From: CAISIP01 sp038247175
GTDB lineage: Bacteria > Pseudomonadota > Gammaproteobacteria > Burkholderiales > Burkholderiaceae_C
Length of the DNA stretch: 15,030 nt
NCBI GenBank assembly: GCA_038247175.1
Contig: JBBRVD010000091.1
Coordinates: forward strand, 1-15,030
Direction: 5' to 3'
Positions within the stretch are counted from its first letter, which is position 1; each line of letters opens with the position of its first letter. A program made the translations under genes and the position numbers. Below the pieces are notes generated by a model. The model made no database searches and had not been told where the DNA came from. It saw only the letters and a program-made list of their open reading frames with translations. This document shows positions 1 to 7,203 of the stretch, one piece after another.

Positions 1-199
1 CCACGTGTTCGGGCGCACGGTCGCCCACGATGGCCAGCACCGGGTCGATCGGCATCACTCGGCCGATGAAGAAGGTCACGGCGAGCAGGCCCAGGTAGGT
101 CAGCAGGATGACCCCCAGGAAGTTCACGACACTCTTGACGGCACCTGCCAAACGGATGCCGCCTGGTTTACCGGGCGGCGCTGATGCTGCGGCGTTCAA
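1..199 (-). CDS. ABC transporter permease, DppB/OppB-like (N-terminal fragment)
   Basis: This is the first part of an inner-membrane permease of the dipeptide/oligopeptide importer type, and it continues beyond the left edge. The visible translation has one hydrophobic segment (about residues 24-46) followed by GRVMPIDPVLAIVGDRAP. That matches the conserved N-terminus of DppB-type permeases, where a transmembrane helix leads into a PxDPV...G..AP stretch. It lies 21 bases after the stop of the binding-protein gene on the same strand, as expected for an SBP-permease operon. The start is uncertain. No ATG exists in frame after the preceding TAG. Candidates are TTG at 199, TTG at 151 (with AGGCGG seven bases upstream) and GTG at 127; I give the longest. 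The substrate cannot be told from this fragment. Confidence 0.72.
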   Translation of the reverse strand, partial: MNAAASAPPGKPGGIRLAGAVKSVVNFLGVILLTYLGLLAVTFFIGRVMPIDPVLAIVGDRAPEHV

Positions 200-220
200 A
201 CTGGCACCGGTGCCGCAGGC

Positions 221-1819
221 CTATTTGCTGACCTTGAACATGTAGGTCGCATCCGACGTCGGGCCGATCTTGAAACCTTTGACATCGTTGCGGATGGCCG
301 CCGTCTCGATCATCTGCCCGATCATGACGAAGGGGCTGTTCTGGCGGTGGTCCGTCTGCAGTTCCAGGTACATGGCCTTGCGCTTGGTGGCGTCACGCTC
401 GAGCGCGGCAGCGTCGGCCTTCTTGGTCATCTCGGGAATGTCCCAGGCATTGCGCCAGGCCAGCGGCTTGGACTTGGCGTCGTCCGCGTTACTCGGATTA
501 CGCGCGAAGGTGTCGGCGTTGGTGTGCGGGTCCCAGTAGTCGGCGCCCCACTGGCCGATGTAGATGTCATGCTGGCGCGCGCGGTACTTGGTCAGTGTCT
601 GCTTGCCGTCACCGGGCAGGATTTCCATCTCGATGCCCGCGCGTTTGAGGGTCTGCTGAAATGCCTCGGTCATGCCTTGCACTGGTTGGGATGTGCGCAT
701 GTCGATCGTGATCTTGAACCCATTTGGATACCCGGCCTTGGCCAGCAGCGCCTTGGCCTTGTTCACGTCGAGTTTGTAGGGTTTGTCGGTGCTGGCACCG
801 AGCAGGCCTACCGGCAGGAAGTTCTGGTGCACGACGCCGATGTTCTTGATCATCGTGGCGCCGATCGCGTCGTAGTCCACCAGCCATTTGAAGGCTTCGC
901 GCACTTCCGGTTTCGACAGGATCGGGTGTTTCTGGTTCAGGCTGAAATACCAGACCGTCCCCTTGGGCGTGCTGGTGGTTTTGATGTCCTTGTTTTTGGC
1001 CAATGCATCGAGGTCCTGGGGCGTCAGGTTGCGCGCGATGTCTGCATCGCCTTTCTCCAGCATCAGTCGTTGGGTGGCAGCCTCCTTGACGTGACGGTAG
1101 ATCACACGCTTGAGCTTCGACTGGGTTCCCCAATAATTGTCGTTGCGCTCCAGCGCGATGATCTCGTTGGCCCGCCAGTCCCGGAGCTTCATCGGACCCG
1201 AACCGGCGTAATTGGTCTTGAGCCAGCCATATCCCCAGTCACCATTTTTTTCGTTGGCCTGCACCAGTTTTTTGTCGACAATGGATGCGACGTTGGCGGT
1301 CAGGCAGTTCAGTACGAAGGTTGGCGCGTAAGGCTTGTCAATCAGCAGCACCACCGATTTGCCGTCCACCACGCGAATCTTGTCCTTGACGTTTTCCTTG
1401 GTGAAGCCAAACTGCGTCAATATGAAAGCCGGTGTCTTGTCCAGGATCACAGCGCGCTGCAATGAATACGCCACGTCCTCGGCGGTGAGCGGGTTGCCCG
1501 AGGCGAACTTCAGACCAGGCTTGATTTCGAAGGTGTAGGTCTTGTCGTCGGGCGATACCGTCCAGGATTTGGCAATGTCGGGCACCAGCTTGGACGGGTC
1601 GTTCACGTCGTAACGCAGCAGGCGGTCATAGGTGTTGCCCATCACCTCGCCAGCCGAAATTTCGAAGCTTTCCGCCGGGTCCATCGTGATGATGTCGTCG
1701 ATGGCCCAGGTGACGACCAGCGTGTCTTTCGGGGTCGCGGCCAGCAAACTGGTCGCAGGAAGCGCAAATGCGGCTGCGACCGCCAGCGCCGCAGCGGAAC
1801 GGGTGAACATTGTTTTCAC
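221..1819 (-). CDS. Periplasmic substrate-binding protein of a peptide-type ABC importer (SBP family 5)
   Basis: This 532-residue periplasmic protein should capture a peptide or similar solute and deliver it to the permease encoded next. An N-terminal signal peptide (basic MFTR, then an alanine-rich core) ends near residue 27-28 (SLLA/ATPKD) and has no lipobox cysteine. Family 5 features follow: a DPAESFE...NTYDRLLRYD segment, the block LVPDIAKSWTVSPDDKTYTF, then SGNPLTAEDVAYSLQRA, and later the lobe-hinge block PEVREAFKWLVDYDAI. Length is typical of DppA/OppA proteins. GTG at 1819 is chosen because AAGGAG lies six bases upstream and the signal peptide starts there; ATG at 1810 is the alternative. 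The frame stays open for 56 more codons upstream, but that extension would bury the signal peptide. The ligand is unknown. Confidence 0.9.
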   Translation of the reverse strand: MKTMFTRSAAALAVAAAFALPATSLLAATPKDTLVVTWAIDDIITMDPAESFEISAGEVMGNTYDRLLRYDVNDPSKLVPDIAKSWTVSPDDKTYTFEIKPGLKFASGNPLTAEDVAYSLQRAVILDKTPAFILTQFGFTKENVKDKIRVVDGKSVVLLIDKPYAPTFVLNCLTANVASIVDKKLVQANEKNGDWGYGWLKTNYAGSGPMKLRDWRANEIIALERNDNYWGTQSKLKRVIYRHVKEAATQRLMLEKGDADIARNLTPQDLDALAKNKDIKTTSTPKGTVWYFSLNQKHPILSKPEVREAFKWLVDYDAIGATMIKNIGVVHQNFLPVGLLGASTDKPYKLDVNKAKALLAKAGYPNGFKITIDMRTSQPVQGMTEAFQQTLKRAGIEMEILPGDGKQTLTKYRARQHDIYIGQWGADYWDPHTNADTFARNPSNADDAKSKPLAWRNAWDIPEMTKKADAAALERDATKRKAMYLELQTDHRQNSPFVMIGQMIETAAIRNDVKGFKIGPTSDATYMFKVSK

Positions 1820-1825
1820 GGAATA

Positions 1826-1831
1826 CTCCTT
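1826..1831 (-). promoter_or_regulatory. Shine-Dalgarno site fixing the start of the binding-protein gene
   Basis: AAGGAG on the minus strand sits six bases before GTG at 1819 and fifteen before the in-frame ATG at 1810. The spacing favours the GTG start and argues against the longer upstream extension of the frame. Confidence 0.7.
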
Positions 1832-2150
1832 GGGGAAGATGGGGGCCGGGACTTCGGGGGTGTATGTCATTCGCGGCCCTCGGGATGGCTCAACGCAAGA
1901 AAAATGCCCGATACATGTTAGTTTGCTTCTTTCCGACCGAACCGGCATGAGGCGCATATTATGGTCCTGTGAGCTGGGCCCGGCCATCGGGGTTTACCAG
2001 TGAGCAAAATATCGCAGAAATGGGAGGGTTCACCATCGGTAGCCCACCGTCGCCAAGGCCTGCAGGTGCGCCGGCTGTCGAAAACACCCCGGGAGCAGAC
2101 GAGGCCGCGCGAGTCTGCCAGAATGACCTTTTGCCCAACCGGAGACACCC
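1832..2150. other. Divergent intergenic spacer between the ABC importer and the aminotransferase
   Basis: About 320 bases lie between the two divergent genes and should hold both promoters. I see no gene, strong inverted repeat or operator here. The most AT-rich part is around 1900-1962. On the minus strand it includes TAACAT, a fair -10 match, but I found no convincing -35 at the right spacing. On the plus strand, GGAG at 2141-2144 is a Shine-Dalgarno site for the aminotransferase start at 2151. Confidence 0.5.
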
Positions 2151-3317
2151 ATGCCTGGCCTATTGCCCCATGTCGACCCCCAGGGTCTGCTCGAATATTC
2201 GGTCGTCTACACCGACCGCGCACTCAACCACATGTCTGTCAGCTTCCAGGTTGTGATGAAGGAGATCTCCGGCATGCTGAAAGAGGTCTACCACGCGCAC
2301 AGCGCCGTGATCGTTCCCGGCAGCGGCACCTTCGGCATGGAGGCGGTGGCGCGCCAGTTCGCGCATGATCAGAAGGTGCTGGTGATCCGCAATGGCTGGT
2401 TCAGCTACCGCTGGAGTCAGATTCTCGACATGGGCCGGATTCCGGCCGAGTCCGTCGTGCTCAAGGCGCGCCGTGTGGGCCATGGACCGCAGGCGCCATT
2501 CACGCCGGTGCCGATCGACGAGGTCGTGGCCCGGATCCAGGCCGACAAACCGGCGCTGGTGTTCGCGCCGCATGTGGAAACCTCCAGCGGCATGATCCTG
2601 CCCGACAGTTACCTGCGTTCCGTGGCCGATGCGGTACACGCGGTGGGCGGCCTGTTCGTGCTCGACTGCATCGCCTCGGGCACGATCTGGGTCGACATGC
2701 AGGCCTGCGGTATCGACGTGCTGGTCAGCGCCCCGCAAAAGGGCTGGAGCAGCTCGCCTTGCTGCGCAATGGTGATGCTCAGCGAGCGTGCGCGCAAACA
2801 CATCGACTCCACGACCAGCAGCAGTTTTGCCTGTGACCTGCGCAAATGGCTGCAGATCATGGAGGCTTACGAAGGGGGTGGCCACGCCTACCATGCGACG
2901 ATGCCCACCGATGCCCTGTCCCGGCTGCGCGACGTGATGGTCGAGACCCGGGCCTACGGCTTCGACCGGGTGCGGGCCGAGCAGCAGGCGCTGGGCGACG
3001 CAGTGCGTGAATTGATGGTCGCGCACGGATTTGCCAGCGTGGCGGCCGAGGGTTTCCAGGCGCCGGGTGTCGTGGTCAGCTACACCGACGACGCCGGTAT
3101 CCAGTCGGGCAAGAAGTTCCTGGGCCTGGGTCTGCAGACTGCCGCCGGAGTACCTTTGCAGTGCGACGAGGGCGCCGATTTCCAGAGTTTTCGCATCGGC
3201 CTGTTCGGACTGGAGAAGTTGCACAACGTGCCGCGCACGGTGGCGCATCTCAAGACGGCGCTGGACAAACTCAAGCCGGTGGCGGCGAGTGCGCCGGAGC
3301 CGGTGCTGCAGGCCTGA
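2151..3317 (+). CDS. Class V PLP-dependent aminotransferase (alanine/serine-glyoxylate aminotransferase-like)
   Basis: This 388-residue cytoplasmic enzyme belongs to the fold-type I, class V aminotransferases. The PLP lysine is Lys197 in SAPQKGWSSSP, the pyridine-nitrogen aspartate is Asp172 in VLDCIAS, and the phosphate-binding turn is PGSGTFGMEA (56-65). The HVETSSG block (141-147) is also typical of the family, and length fits. Enzymes of this group transfer amino groups from alanine, serine or aspartate to glyoxylate or a related keto acid; the actual substrates cannot be read from sequence. ATG at 2151 is supported by GGAG seven bases upstream. It is transcribed away from the peptide importer, so a role in amino-acid catabolism is possible. 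The next gene follows after 77 bases. Confidence 0.88.
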   Translation: MPGLLPHVDPQGLLEYSVVYTDRALNHMSVSFQVVMKEISGMLKEVYHAHSAVIVPGSGTFGMEAVARQFAHDQKVLVIRNGWFSYRWSQILDMGRIPAESVVLKARRVGHGPQAPFTPVPIDEVVARIQADKPALVFAPHVETSSGMILPDSYLRSVADAVHAVGGLFVLDCIASGTIWVDMQACGIDVLVSAPQKGWSSSPCCAMVMLSERARKHIDSTTSSSFACDLRKWLQIMEAYEGGGHAYHATMPTDALSRLRDVMVETRAYGFDRVRAEQQALGDAVRELMVAHGFASVAAEGFQAPGVVVSYTDDAGIQSGKKFLGLGLQTAAGVPLQCDEGADFQSFRIGLFGLEKLHNVPRTVAHLKTALDKLKPVAASAPEPVLQA

Positions 3318-3345
3318 AAACGGGGCGCAGGGCCTGTCCGGGTGT

Positions 3346-3369
3346 CCGGTGCGAATGCCATTGCACCGG
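3346..3369 (+). terminator. Hairpin between the aminotransferase and LON-domain genes (possible attenuator or terminator)
   Basis: A perfect 7-base-pair stem, CCGGTGC with GCACCGG, encloses ten bases that can pair further (AA with TT after a single bulged G). It starts 29 bases after the aminotransferase stop and ends 25 bases before the next start. There is no U-tract, so it is not a classical intrinsic terminator. It could slow polymerase, protect the mRNA 3' end, or do nothing. Confidence 0.35.
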
Positions 3370-3394
3370 CGCGGGGTAGCGCACTGATGATGCA

Positions 3395-4063
3395 ATGCCG
3401 TCCATGGATCCCGCACTGACACTCGAATCCCTGCCGCTGTTCCCGCTCGGCTCGGCCTTGTTCCCTGGCGGCGTGTTGCCGCTGCGCATCTTCGAGGTGC
3501 GTTACCTGGACATGATCGGCAAGTGCCATCGACATGGCGCCCCGTTCGGGGTTGTTGCGCTGACGCAGGGCTCCGAGGTGTTGCGTGCGCCAGCGGCCGG
3601 CCCGAGCGGCGATGCCTATGCCGATGAAGGCTTCCATGGCGTGGGGACGCTGGCAACCATCACCGAATTGAAACGTCCCCAGGCCGGGCTGATGGAGATC
3701 CGATGCGTCGGCACGCAGCGTTTCATGGTCACCCGGCGCGAAAGGCTGCGTCACGGCTTGTGGATTGGCGACGTGCGGCACATACCCGCCGATCAGCTAG
3801 CACCGGTGCCGCCGGACCTGGAGCCCGTCTCCCGCGCTCTCGGCAACCTGATCGACCAACTGCGCCAGCGCGGCGTACCAGAGGCAGATCTGCCGATGCA
3901 ACCACCGTTTCAGCTGCAGGACTGCGGCTGGGTCGCCAACCGGTGGTGCGAGCTGCTGGGCCTGCCGCTGGAGCTGCAGCAACGGCTGATGGCATTGGAC
4001 AACCCGCTGGTGCGGCTGGAGCTGGTGGGTGACATCCTGCAGCGCAAGGGTATCGGCAACTAA
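3395..4063 (+). CDS. LON substrate-binding (N-terminal) domain protein
   Basis: This 222-residue protein consists of the N-terminal domain of Lon protease without the AAA or protease domains. The hallmark is PLFPLGSALFPGGVLPLRIFEVRY (about residues 14-37). A beta-rich segment (GTLATITELKRPQAGLMEIRCVGTQRF) and an all-helical C-terminal half (about 140-222) follow, as in stand-alone LON-domain proteins of many proteobacteria. These have no established enzymatic activity, and a protein- or peptide-binding role is inferred from Lon. ATG at 3395 is used, though there is no clear Shine-Dalgarno; ATG at 3404 would remove only three residues. It lies just upstream of the ccm genes on the same strand, with a 141-base gap to the likely ccmA start. 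Confidence 0.87.
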   Translation: MPSMDPALTLESLPLFPLGSALFPGGVLPLRIFEVRYLDMIGKCHRHGAPFGVVALTQGSEVLRAPAAGPSGDAYADEGFHGVGTLATITELKRPQAGLMEIRCVGTQRFMVTRRERLRHGLWIGDVRHIPADQLAPVPPDLEPVSRALGNLIDQLRQRGVPEADLPMQPPFQLQDCGWVANRWCELLGLPLELQQRLMALDNPLVRLELVGDILQRKGIGN

Positions 4064-4099
4064 GGCTCGTGCGCCAGCCGATGGCCGGCCCGCTGCGGG

Positions 4100-4105
4100 G
4101 ATAAT
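4100..4105 (+). promoter_or_regulatory. Candidate -10 element upstream of ccmA
   Basis: GATAAT matches five of six bases of the sigma-70 -10 consensus and sits in the gap between the LON-domain gene and ccmA. No recognisable -35 hexamer lies 16-18 bases upstream, so it would be a weak or activator-dependent promoter. It is about 100 bases before the preferred ccmA ATG. Confidence 0.3.
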
Positions 4106-4204
4106 CCGGGTTTTTCCATTCGGAATCCGATGTGAGACTGCCCGTGCGTCGTGTCGACGCGTTTGACCGCCCTGGAACCGACCCGTCCGTCCGCCGGTAT
4201 CACC

Positions 4205-4840
4205 ATGCTTGAGTTGCATGGCGTAGCCTGCGTGCGCGGCGGTCGAACCTTGTTCGCGCGGCTCGACTGTCAGGTGGCGGCCGGTCGGCTGTTGCGGGTG
4301 CGGGGCGTGAATGGCGCTGGCAAGACCAGCTTGCTGCGCATGGTGTGCGGCCTGCTGCCGGCGGCCCAGGGGCAGATTCTGTGGCGCGGCGAGCCGATCC
4401 GGGACCTGGGCGAGCAGTTTGGCCGGGAGCTGGTGTACCTGGGCCATGCCGCCGCGCTCAAGGACGACCTCAGCGCGATCGAGAACCTGCAGAGTGCATG
4501 CCTGCTCGGCGGCTTGCGGGTCTCGCGTGAACAGGCCTTGCAGGCACTGACCCGGGCGGGCCTGCCGGGCCGCGGGCGCACACCGGCGCGCCAGTTGTCC
4601 CAGGGGCAGCGCCGTCGCGTGGCGCTGGCGCGACTGTTGCTGTCGTCCTCCACGCCGCTGTGGGTGCTGGACGAGCCCTTCAACGCACTGGACAGCGCCG
4701 CCACCGACGGATTGTGCAGCCTGTTGCAAGCCCATCTGGTGCAGGGCGGCGTTGTCGTGCTGACCAGTCACCAGGACGTCGCGCTGGACGCGCTGGACGA
4801 TCGGCTGGTTCCGTTGACTTTGGGGGTGCAACCGGCATGA
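4205..4840 (+). CDS. ccmA: Cytochrome c maturation ATPase CcmA
   Basis: CcmA is the cytoplasmic ATP-binding subunit of the CcmABCD complex. The complex uses ATP hydrolysis to release holo-CcmE (heme bound) from CcmC for delivery to CcmF. The 211-residue protein has the full ABC set: Walker A GVNGAGKT (34-41), signature LSQGQ (131-135), Walker B LWVLDEP (152-158, with Glu157) and the switch histidine in LTSHQ (His189). I prefer ATG at 4205, because MLELHGVACVRGGRTLF matches the usual CcmA N-terminus. A GTG at 4151 would add 18 residues not typical of the family. The stop overlaps the ccmB start (ATGA), so translation is probably coupled. Confidence 0.93.
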   Translation: MLELHGVACVRGGRTLFARLDCQVAAGRLLRVRGVNGAGKTSLLRMVCGLLPAAQGQILWRGEPIRDLGEQFGRELVYLGHAAALKDDLSAIENLQSACLLGGLRVSREQALQALTRAGLPGRGRTPARQLSQGQRRRVALARLLLSSSTPLWVLDEPFNALDSAATDGLCSLLQAHLVQGGVVVLTSHQDVALDALDDRLVPLTLGVQPA

Positions 4841-5544
4841 CCGATGCTCCCAGCCCGTCGCTGCCAACGGCCGGTATGTGGCAGGCCATGCGCGGTCTGG
4901 TCGCGCGCGACCTGCGCCTGGCGCTGCGCCGGCGTGCCGATCCGCTGAGTGTGCTGGTGTTTTTCGTGCTGGTCGCCAGTCTCTTTCCGCTCGGTGTCGG
5001 GCCCGAGCCCGAACTGCTGCGCGCCATGGGCCCAGGCGTGGTGTTTGTGGCCGCCTTGCTGGCCGCCATGTTGTCGCTCGGGCGCATGTTCGCCGACGAT
5101 TTTCACGACGGCACACTGGAGCAACTGTTGTTGTCGGCCTGTCCCTTGCCGCTGCTGGTCGCGGCCAAGATCCTGGCCCATTGGATCTGCTCCGGGTTGC
5201 TGCTGGCGCTGGTCTCGCCGCTGCTGGCGCTGCAATTCGACCTTGGCGCCGTGGCGACTGGCGTGTTGTTGCTGGCCTTGCTGGTGGTCACGCCGCTGCT
5301 CAGCCTGATTGGCGCGGTGGGTGCGGCGCTGACGGTCGGCGTGCGCGGCGCGGCGGTGCTGATGCCGCTGCTGATCCTGCCGCTGTGTGTTCCGGCGCTG
5401 ATTTTTGGAACGGCGGCAGTCGAAGCGAGTCGTAGCGGCATGGAAACCATGGGACATTTCTCGCTGCTGGGGGCGTTCCTGGTGCTGGCGCTGGTGGGTA
5501 CGCCCTGGGCCACCGCCACGGCCTTGCGGATTGCGCTGGAATGA
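4837..5544 (+). CDS. ccmB: Heme exporter/cytochrome c maturation membrane protein CcmB
   Basis: CcmB is the six-helix membrane subunit that pairs with CcmA in System I. The 235-residue product has a cytoplasmic N-terminus (MRGLVARDLRLALRRRADPL, the family's entry motif), then about six hydrophobic segments. It also has the conserved FADDFHDGTLEQLLLSACPLPLLVAAKILAHW region between helices 2 and 3. ATG at 4837 overlaps the ccmA stop by four bases. An internal ATG at 4876 would give a length closer to the common 220 residues. The gene is followed by an unusually long spacer before ccmC. Confidence 0.92.
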   Translation: MTDAPSPSLPTAGMWQAMRGLVARDLRLALRRRADPLSVLVFFVLVASLFPLGVGPEPELLRAMGPGVVFVAALLAAMLSLGRMFADDFHDGTLEQLLLSACPLPLLVAAKILAHWICSGLLLALVSPLLALQFDLGAVATGVLLLALLVVTPLLSLIGAVGAALTVGVRGAAVLMPLLILPLCVPALIFGTAAVEASRSGMETMGHFSLLGAFLVLALVGTPWATATALRIALE

Positions 5545-5775
5545 TCCTGCCAACGGCAGTTGACCGCTTGCTTCCCGCTGGAGACGCGCATGCAACCTGA
5601 CGGTTTTGGCCACGGAGCCAGTCATCCCTTGGGAGAGAGCGCCAGGCGCCCGATCGCACCCTGCTGGACGCGCCATGCGGCGTTGGCAGGATGATCGATA
5701 ACATCGTCCGAATTACCCCGATTCGCGCCGCTGACATGGCGAGTAGGGTAAATTCCAACGCTGTCTATATTCACC
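5545..5775 (+). other. Intergenic gap between ccmB and ccmC
   Basis: This 231-base break interrupts an otherwise tightly packed operon. It contains a short open frame (5590-5694, listed separately) with a Shine-Dalgarno-like GGAG. Towards ccmC the sequence becomes more AT-rich, with TAAATT at 5749-5754 and TATATT at 5766-5771. Neither has a good -35 partner, and the latter is too close to the ccmC ATG to act as its -10. A second promoter for ccmC-I is possible but unproven. Confidence 0.5.
5590..5694 (+). CDS. Possible 34-residue small protein in the ccmB-ccmC gap
   Basis: ATG at 5590 is preceded by GGAG (5580-5583) with a six-base spacing, and the frame runs 34 codons to TGA at 5692. The predicted product starts MQPDGFGHGASHPLG and has one cysteine (residue 25, in PCWT), no signal peptide and no membrane segment. 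I do not recognise it. The only support is the ribosome-binding site and its position in an otherwise unexplained gap. It could equally be chance or a decayed remnant. Confidence 0.2.
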   Translation: MQPDGFGHGASHPLGESARRPIAPCWTRHAALAG

Positions 5776-6522
5776 ATGGCTGATAATCGCGTCAACTGGT
5801 TCAGGTATGCGGCCCCGCAGACGTTTTATCTGCTGGCGGGCCGCGTGGTGCCGTGGTTTGCCATTGCTGCGGTGGTATTGACGGCAGCCGGGCTGTATCT
5901 CGGCCTGTGGGCAGCGCCCACCGACGCCCAGCAGGGCGAGGCTTACCGCATCATCTTTGTCCACGTGCCGGCCGCGTGGATGTCGATGTTGGTCTACCTG
6001 GCGATGGCATTCTGGGCCGCGATCGGCCTGATCTTCAATTCGCGTCTGTCGTCGATGATGGCCAACGCGCTGGCGCCCACCGGCGCCTGGATGACCTTTC
6101 TGGCTTTGTGGACGGGCGCCTTGTGGGGCAAGCCGACCTGGGGCACGTGGTGGGTCTGGGACGCCCGGCTGACCTCTGAACTGGTGTTGCTGTTCCTGTA
6201 CATTGGCTACATGGCGCTGCATGCGGCGATCGACGATGTGCGCCGCGCCGATCGCTCGGCGGCACTGCTGGCTATCGTCGGCGTGGTCAATGTGCCCATC
6301 ATCTATTTTTCGGTCCAGTGGTGGAACACGCTGCACCAGGGGGCCTCGGTCAGCCTGACCAAGGCGCCGAGCATGGCGCTGCCGATGTTGATCGGCATGC
6401 TGGTAATGACCCTGGCGTTCTGGATGTACTGCATTGCGATAGCACTGGCCCGGGTGCGCGCCATCATCCTGGAGCGCGAGCGGCACACCGCCTGGGTGCG
6501 CAGGTCGGTAGCCATCGCATGA
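5776..6522 (+). CDS. ccmC: Heme-handling protein CcmC (WWD family)
   Basis: CcmC binds heme at the periplasmic face of the inner membrane and loads it covalently onto CcmE. The 248-residue protein has about six membrane helices. The tryptophan-rich heme motif is WGTWWVWDARLTSELVLLFLYIGY (122-145), and the two flanking heme-ligand histidines are His63 in FVHVPAAW and His187 in WWNTLHQG. Length and residues match functional CcmC. ATG at 5776 follows the long gap after ccmB and lacks a clear Shine-Dalgarno sequence. ccmD begins 22 bases after the stop. Confidence 0.95.
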   Translation: MADNRVNWFRYAAPQTFYLLAGRVVPWFAIAAVVLTAAGLYLGLWAAPTDAQQGEAYRIIFVHVPAAWMSMLVYLAMAFWAAIGLIFNSRLSSMMANALAPTGAWMTFLALWTGALWGKPTWGTWWVWDARLTSELVLLFLYIGYMALHAAIDDVRRADRSAALLAIVGVVNVPIIYFSVQWWNTLHQGASVSLTKAPSMALPMLIGMLVMTLAFWMYCIAIALARVRAIILERERHTAWVRRSVAIA

Positions 6523-6544
6523 TGCGTTGCACGAAGGGTATGGC

Positions 6545-6727
6545 ATGAACTGGTCCAGCTGGTCTGATTTTTTCGCCATGGGCGGTTACGGCTTGTATGT
6601 CTGGGGATCGTTCGGCATGTGTGCGCTGGCTTTGGCGCTGGAGGTCGGCATGGTGTCGGCGCGCAGGCGCGCGGCATTGCAACAGGACGACGCGGACGCA
6701 ATGGATAACACAGGAGTAGGAGCATGA
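6545..6727 (+). CDS. ccmD: Heme exporter accessory protein CcmD
   Basis: CcmD is a small single-helix membrane protein that helps release holo-CcmE from the CcmABC complex. The 60-residue product has the characteristic opening FFAMGGYGLYVWGSFGMC. It then has one membrane helix (about residues 18-38) and a basic cytoplasmic stretch (SARRRAAL). ATG at 6545 is supported by GAAGGG six bases upstream; an in-frame ATG at 6527 lacks this. The stop overlaps ccmE by four bases (ATGA). Identification rests on the MGGYG motif, size and place in the cluster. Confidence 0.9.
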   Translation: MNWSSWSDFFAMGGYGLYVWGSFGMCALALALEVGMVSARRRAALQQDDADAMDNTGVGA

Positions 6728-7203
6728 AACCTCGTAGCAAACGCGCTTTGGCCGTGATACTGGCCCTGGTTGCGCTGGCCGCAGCCAGCGCGCTGGTGCT
6801 GCAGGCGTTCCAGAGCAACCTGGTGTTTTTCTTCAGCCCGAGCCAGGTCATGGCCAACGAGGCACCGCGCGAGCGCAGTTTCCGCGTCGGTGGCCTGGTC
6901 GAGGAAGGCAGCATCGAGCGGGCAGCCCAGGGCCTGACGATCCATTTCAAGGTCACCGACACGGCGCATGCGATACCGGTCACCTACACCGGCATGCTGC
7001 CCGACTTGTTCAAGGAGGGTAAGGGTGTGGTCGCGCAGGGCAGGCTTGGCGCCGATGGCGTGTTCCGTGCCGACCAGGTGCTGGCAAAGCATGACGAGAA
7101 CTACATGGCGCCCGAGGCGGCCGAGGCGCTGAAGAACGCAGCCGCTCACAAGGCGCAATCCACGGCCACCTTGGCCGTACCCGCAGCGGGGGCCCGTCCA
7201 TGA
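6724..7203 (+). CDS. ccmE: Periplasmic heme chaperone CcmE
   Basis: CcmE carries heme through a covalent histidine bond and passes it to CcmF/CcmH. The 159-residue protein has an N-terminal signal anchor (about residues 7-28), an OB-fold core with the typical RSFRVGGLVEEGSI start, and the heme-binding block LAKHDENYMAPE. His123 is the covalent heme ligand and Tyr127 the axial ligand; this is the standard HxxxY type. The C-terminal tail is alanine-rich and probably flexible, as usual. AGGAG lies seven bases before the ATG. The gene overlaps ccmD and ccmF by four bases each. Confidence 0.96.
   Translation: MKPRSKRALAVILALVALAAASALVLQAFQSNLVFFFSPSQVMANEAPRERSFRVGGLVEEGSIERAAQGLTIHFKVTDTAHAIPVTYTGMLPDLFKEGKGVVAQGRLGADGVFRADQVLAKHDENYMAPEAAEALKNAAAHKAQSTATLAVPAAGARP

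Noticed and set aside
1820..1987. Upstream extension of the binding-protein frame by 56 codons
   Set aside because: It would place the signal peptide internally, and AAGGAG is correctly spaced for GTG at 1819.
2160..3656. Long minus-strand frame opposite the aminotransferase, nearly 500 codons
   Set aside because: The plus-strand gene has the PLP lysine and full family signature; the antisense product is histidine/arginine-rich without motifs.
4151..4204. GTG at 4151 as the ccmA start
   Set aside because: It would add an 18-residue extension not seen in CcmA, whereas ATG at 4205 gives the typical N-terminus. It cannot be fully excluded, since neither has a strong Shine-Dalgarno.
3797..5676. 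Minus-strand frames of 300-440 codons opposite the LON gene, ccmA and ccmB
   Set aside because: Antisense to well-supported genes; the glutamine/arginine-rich products look like codon-bias shadows.
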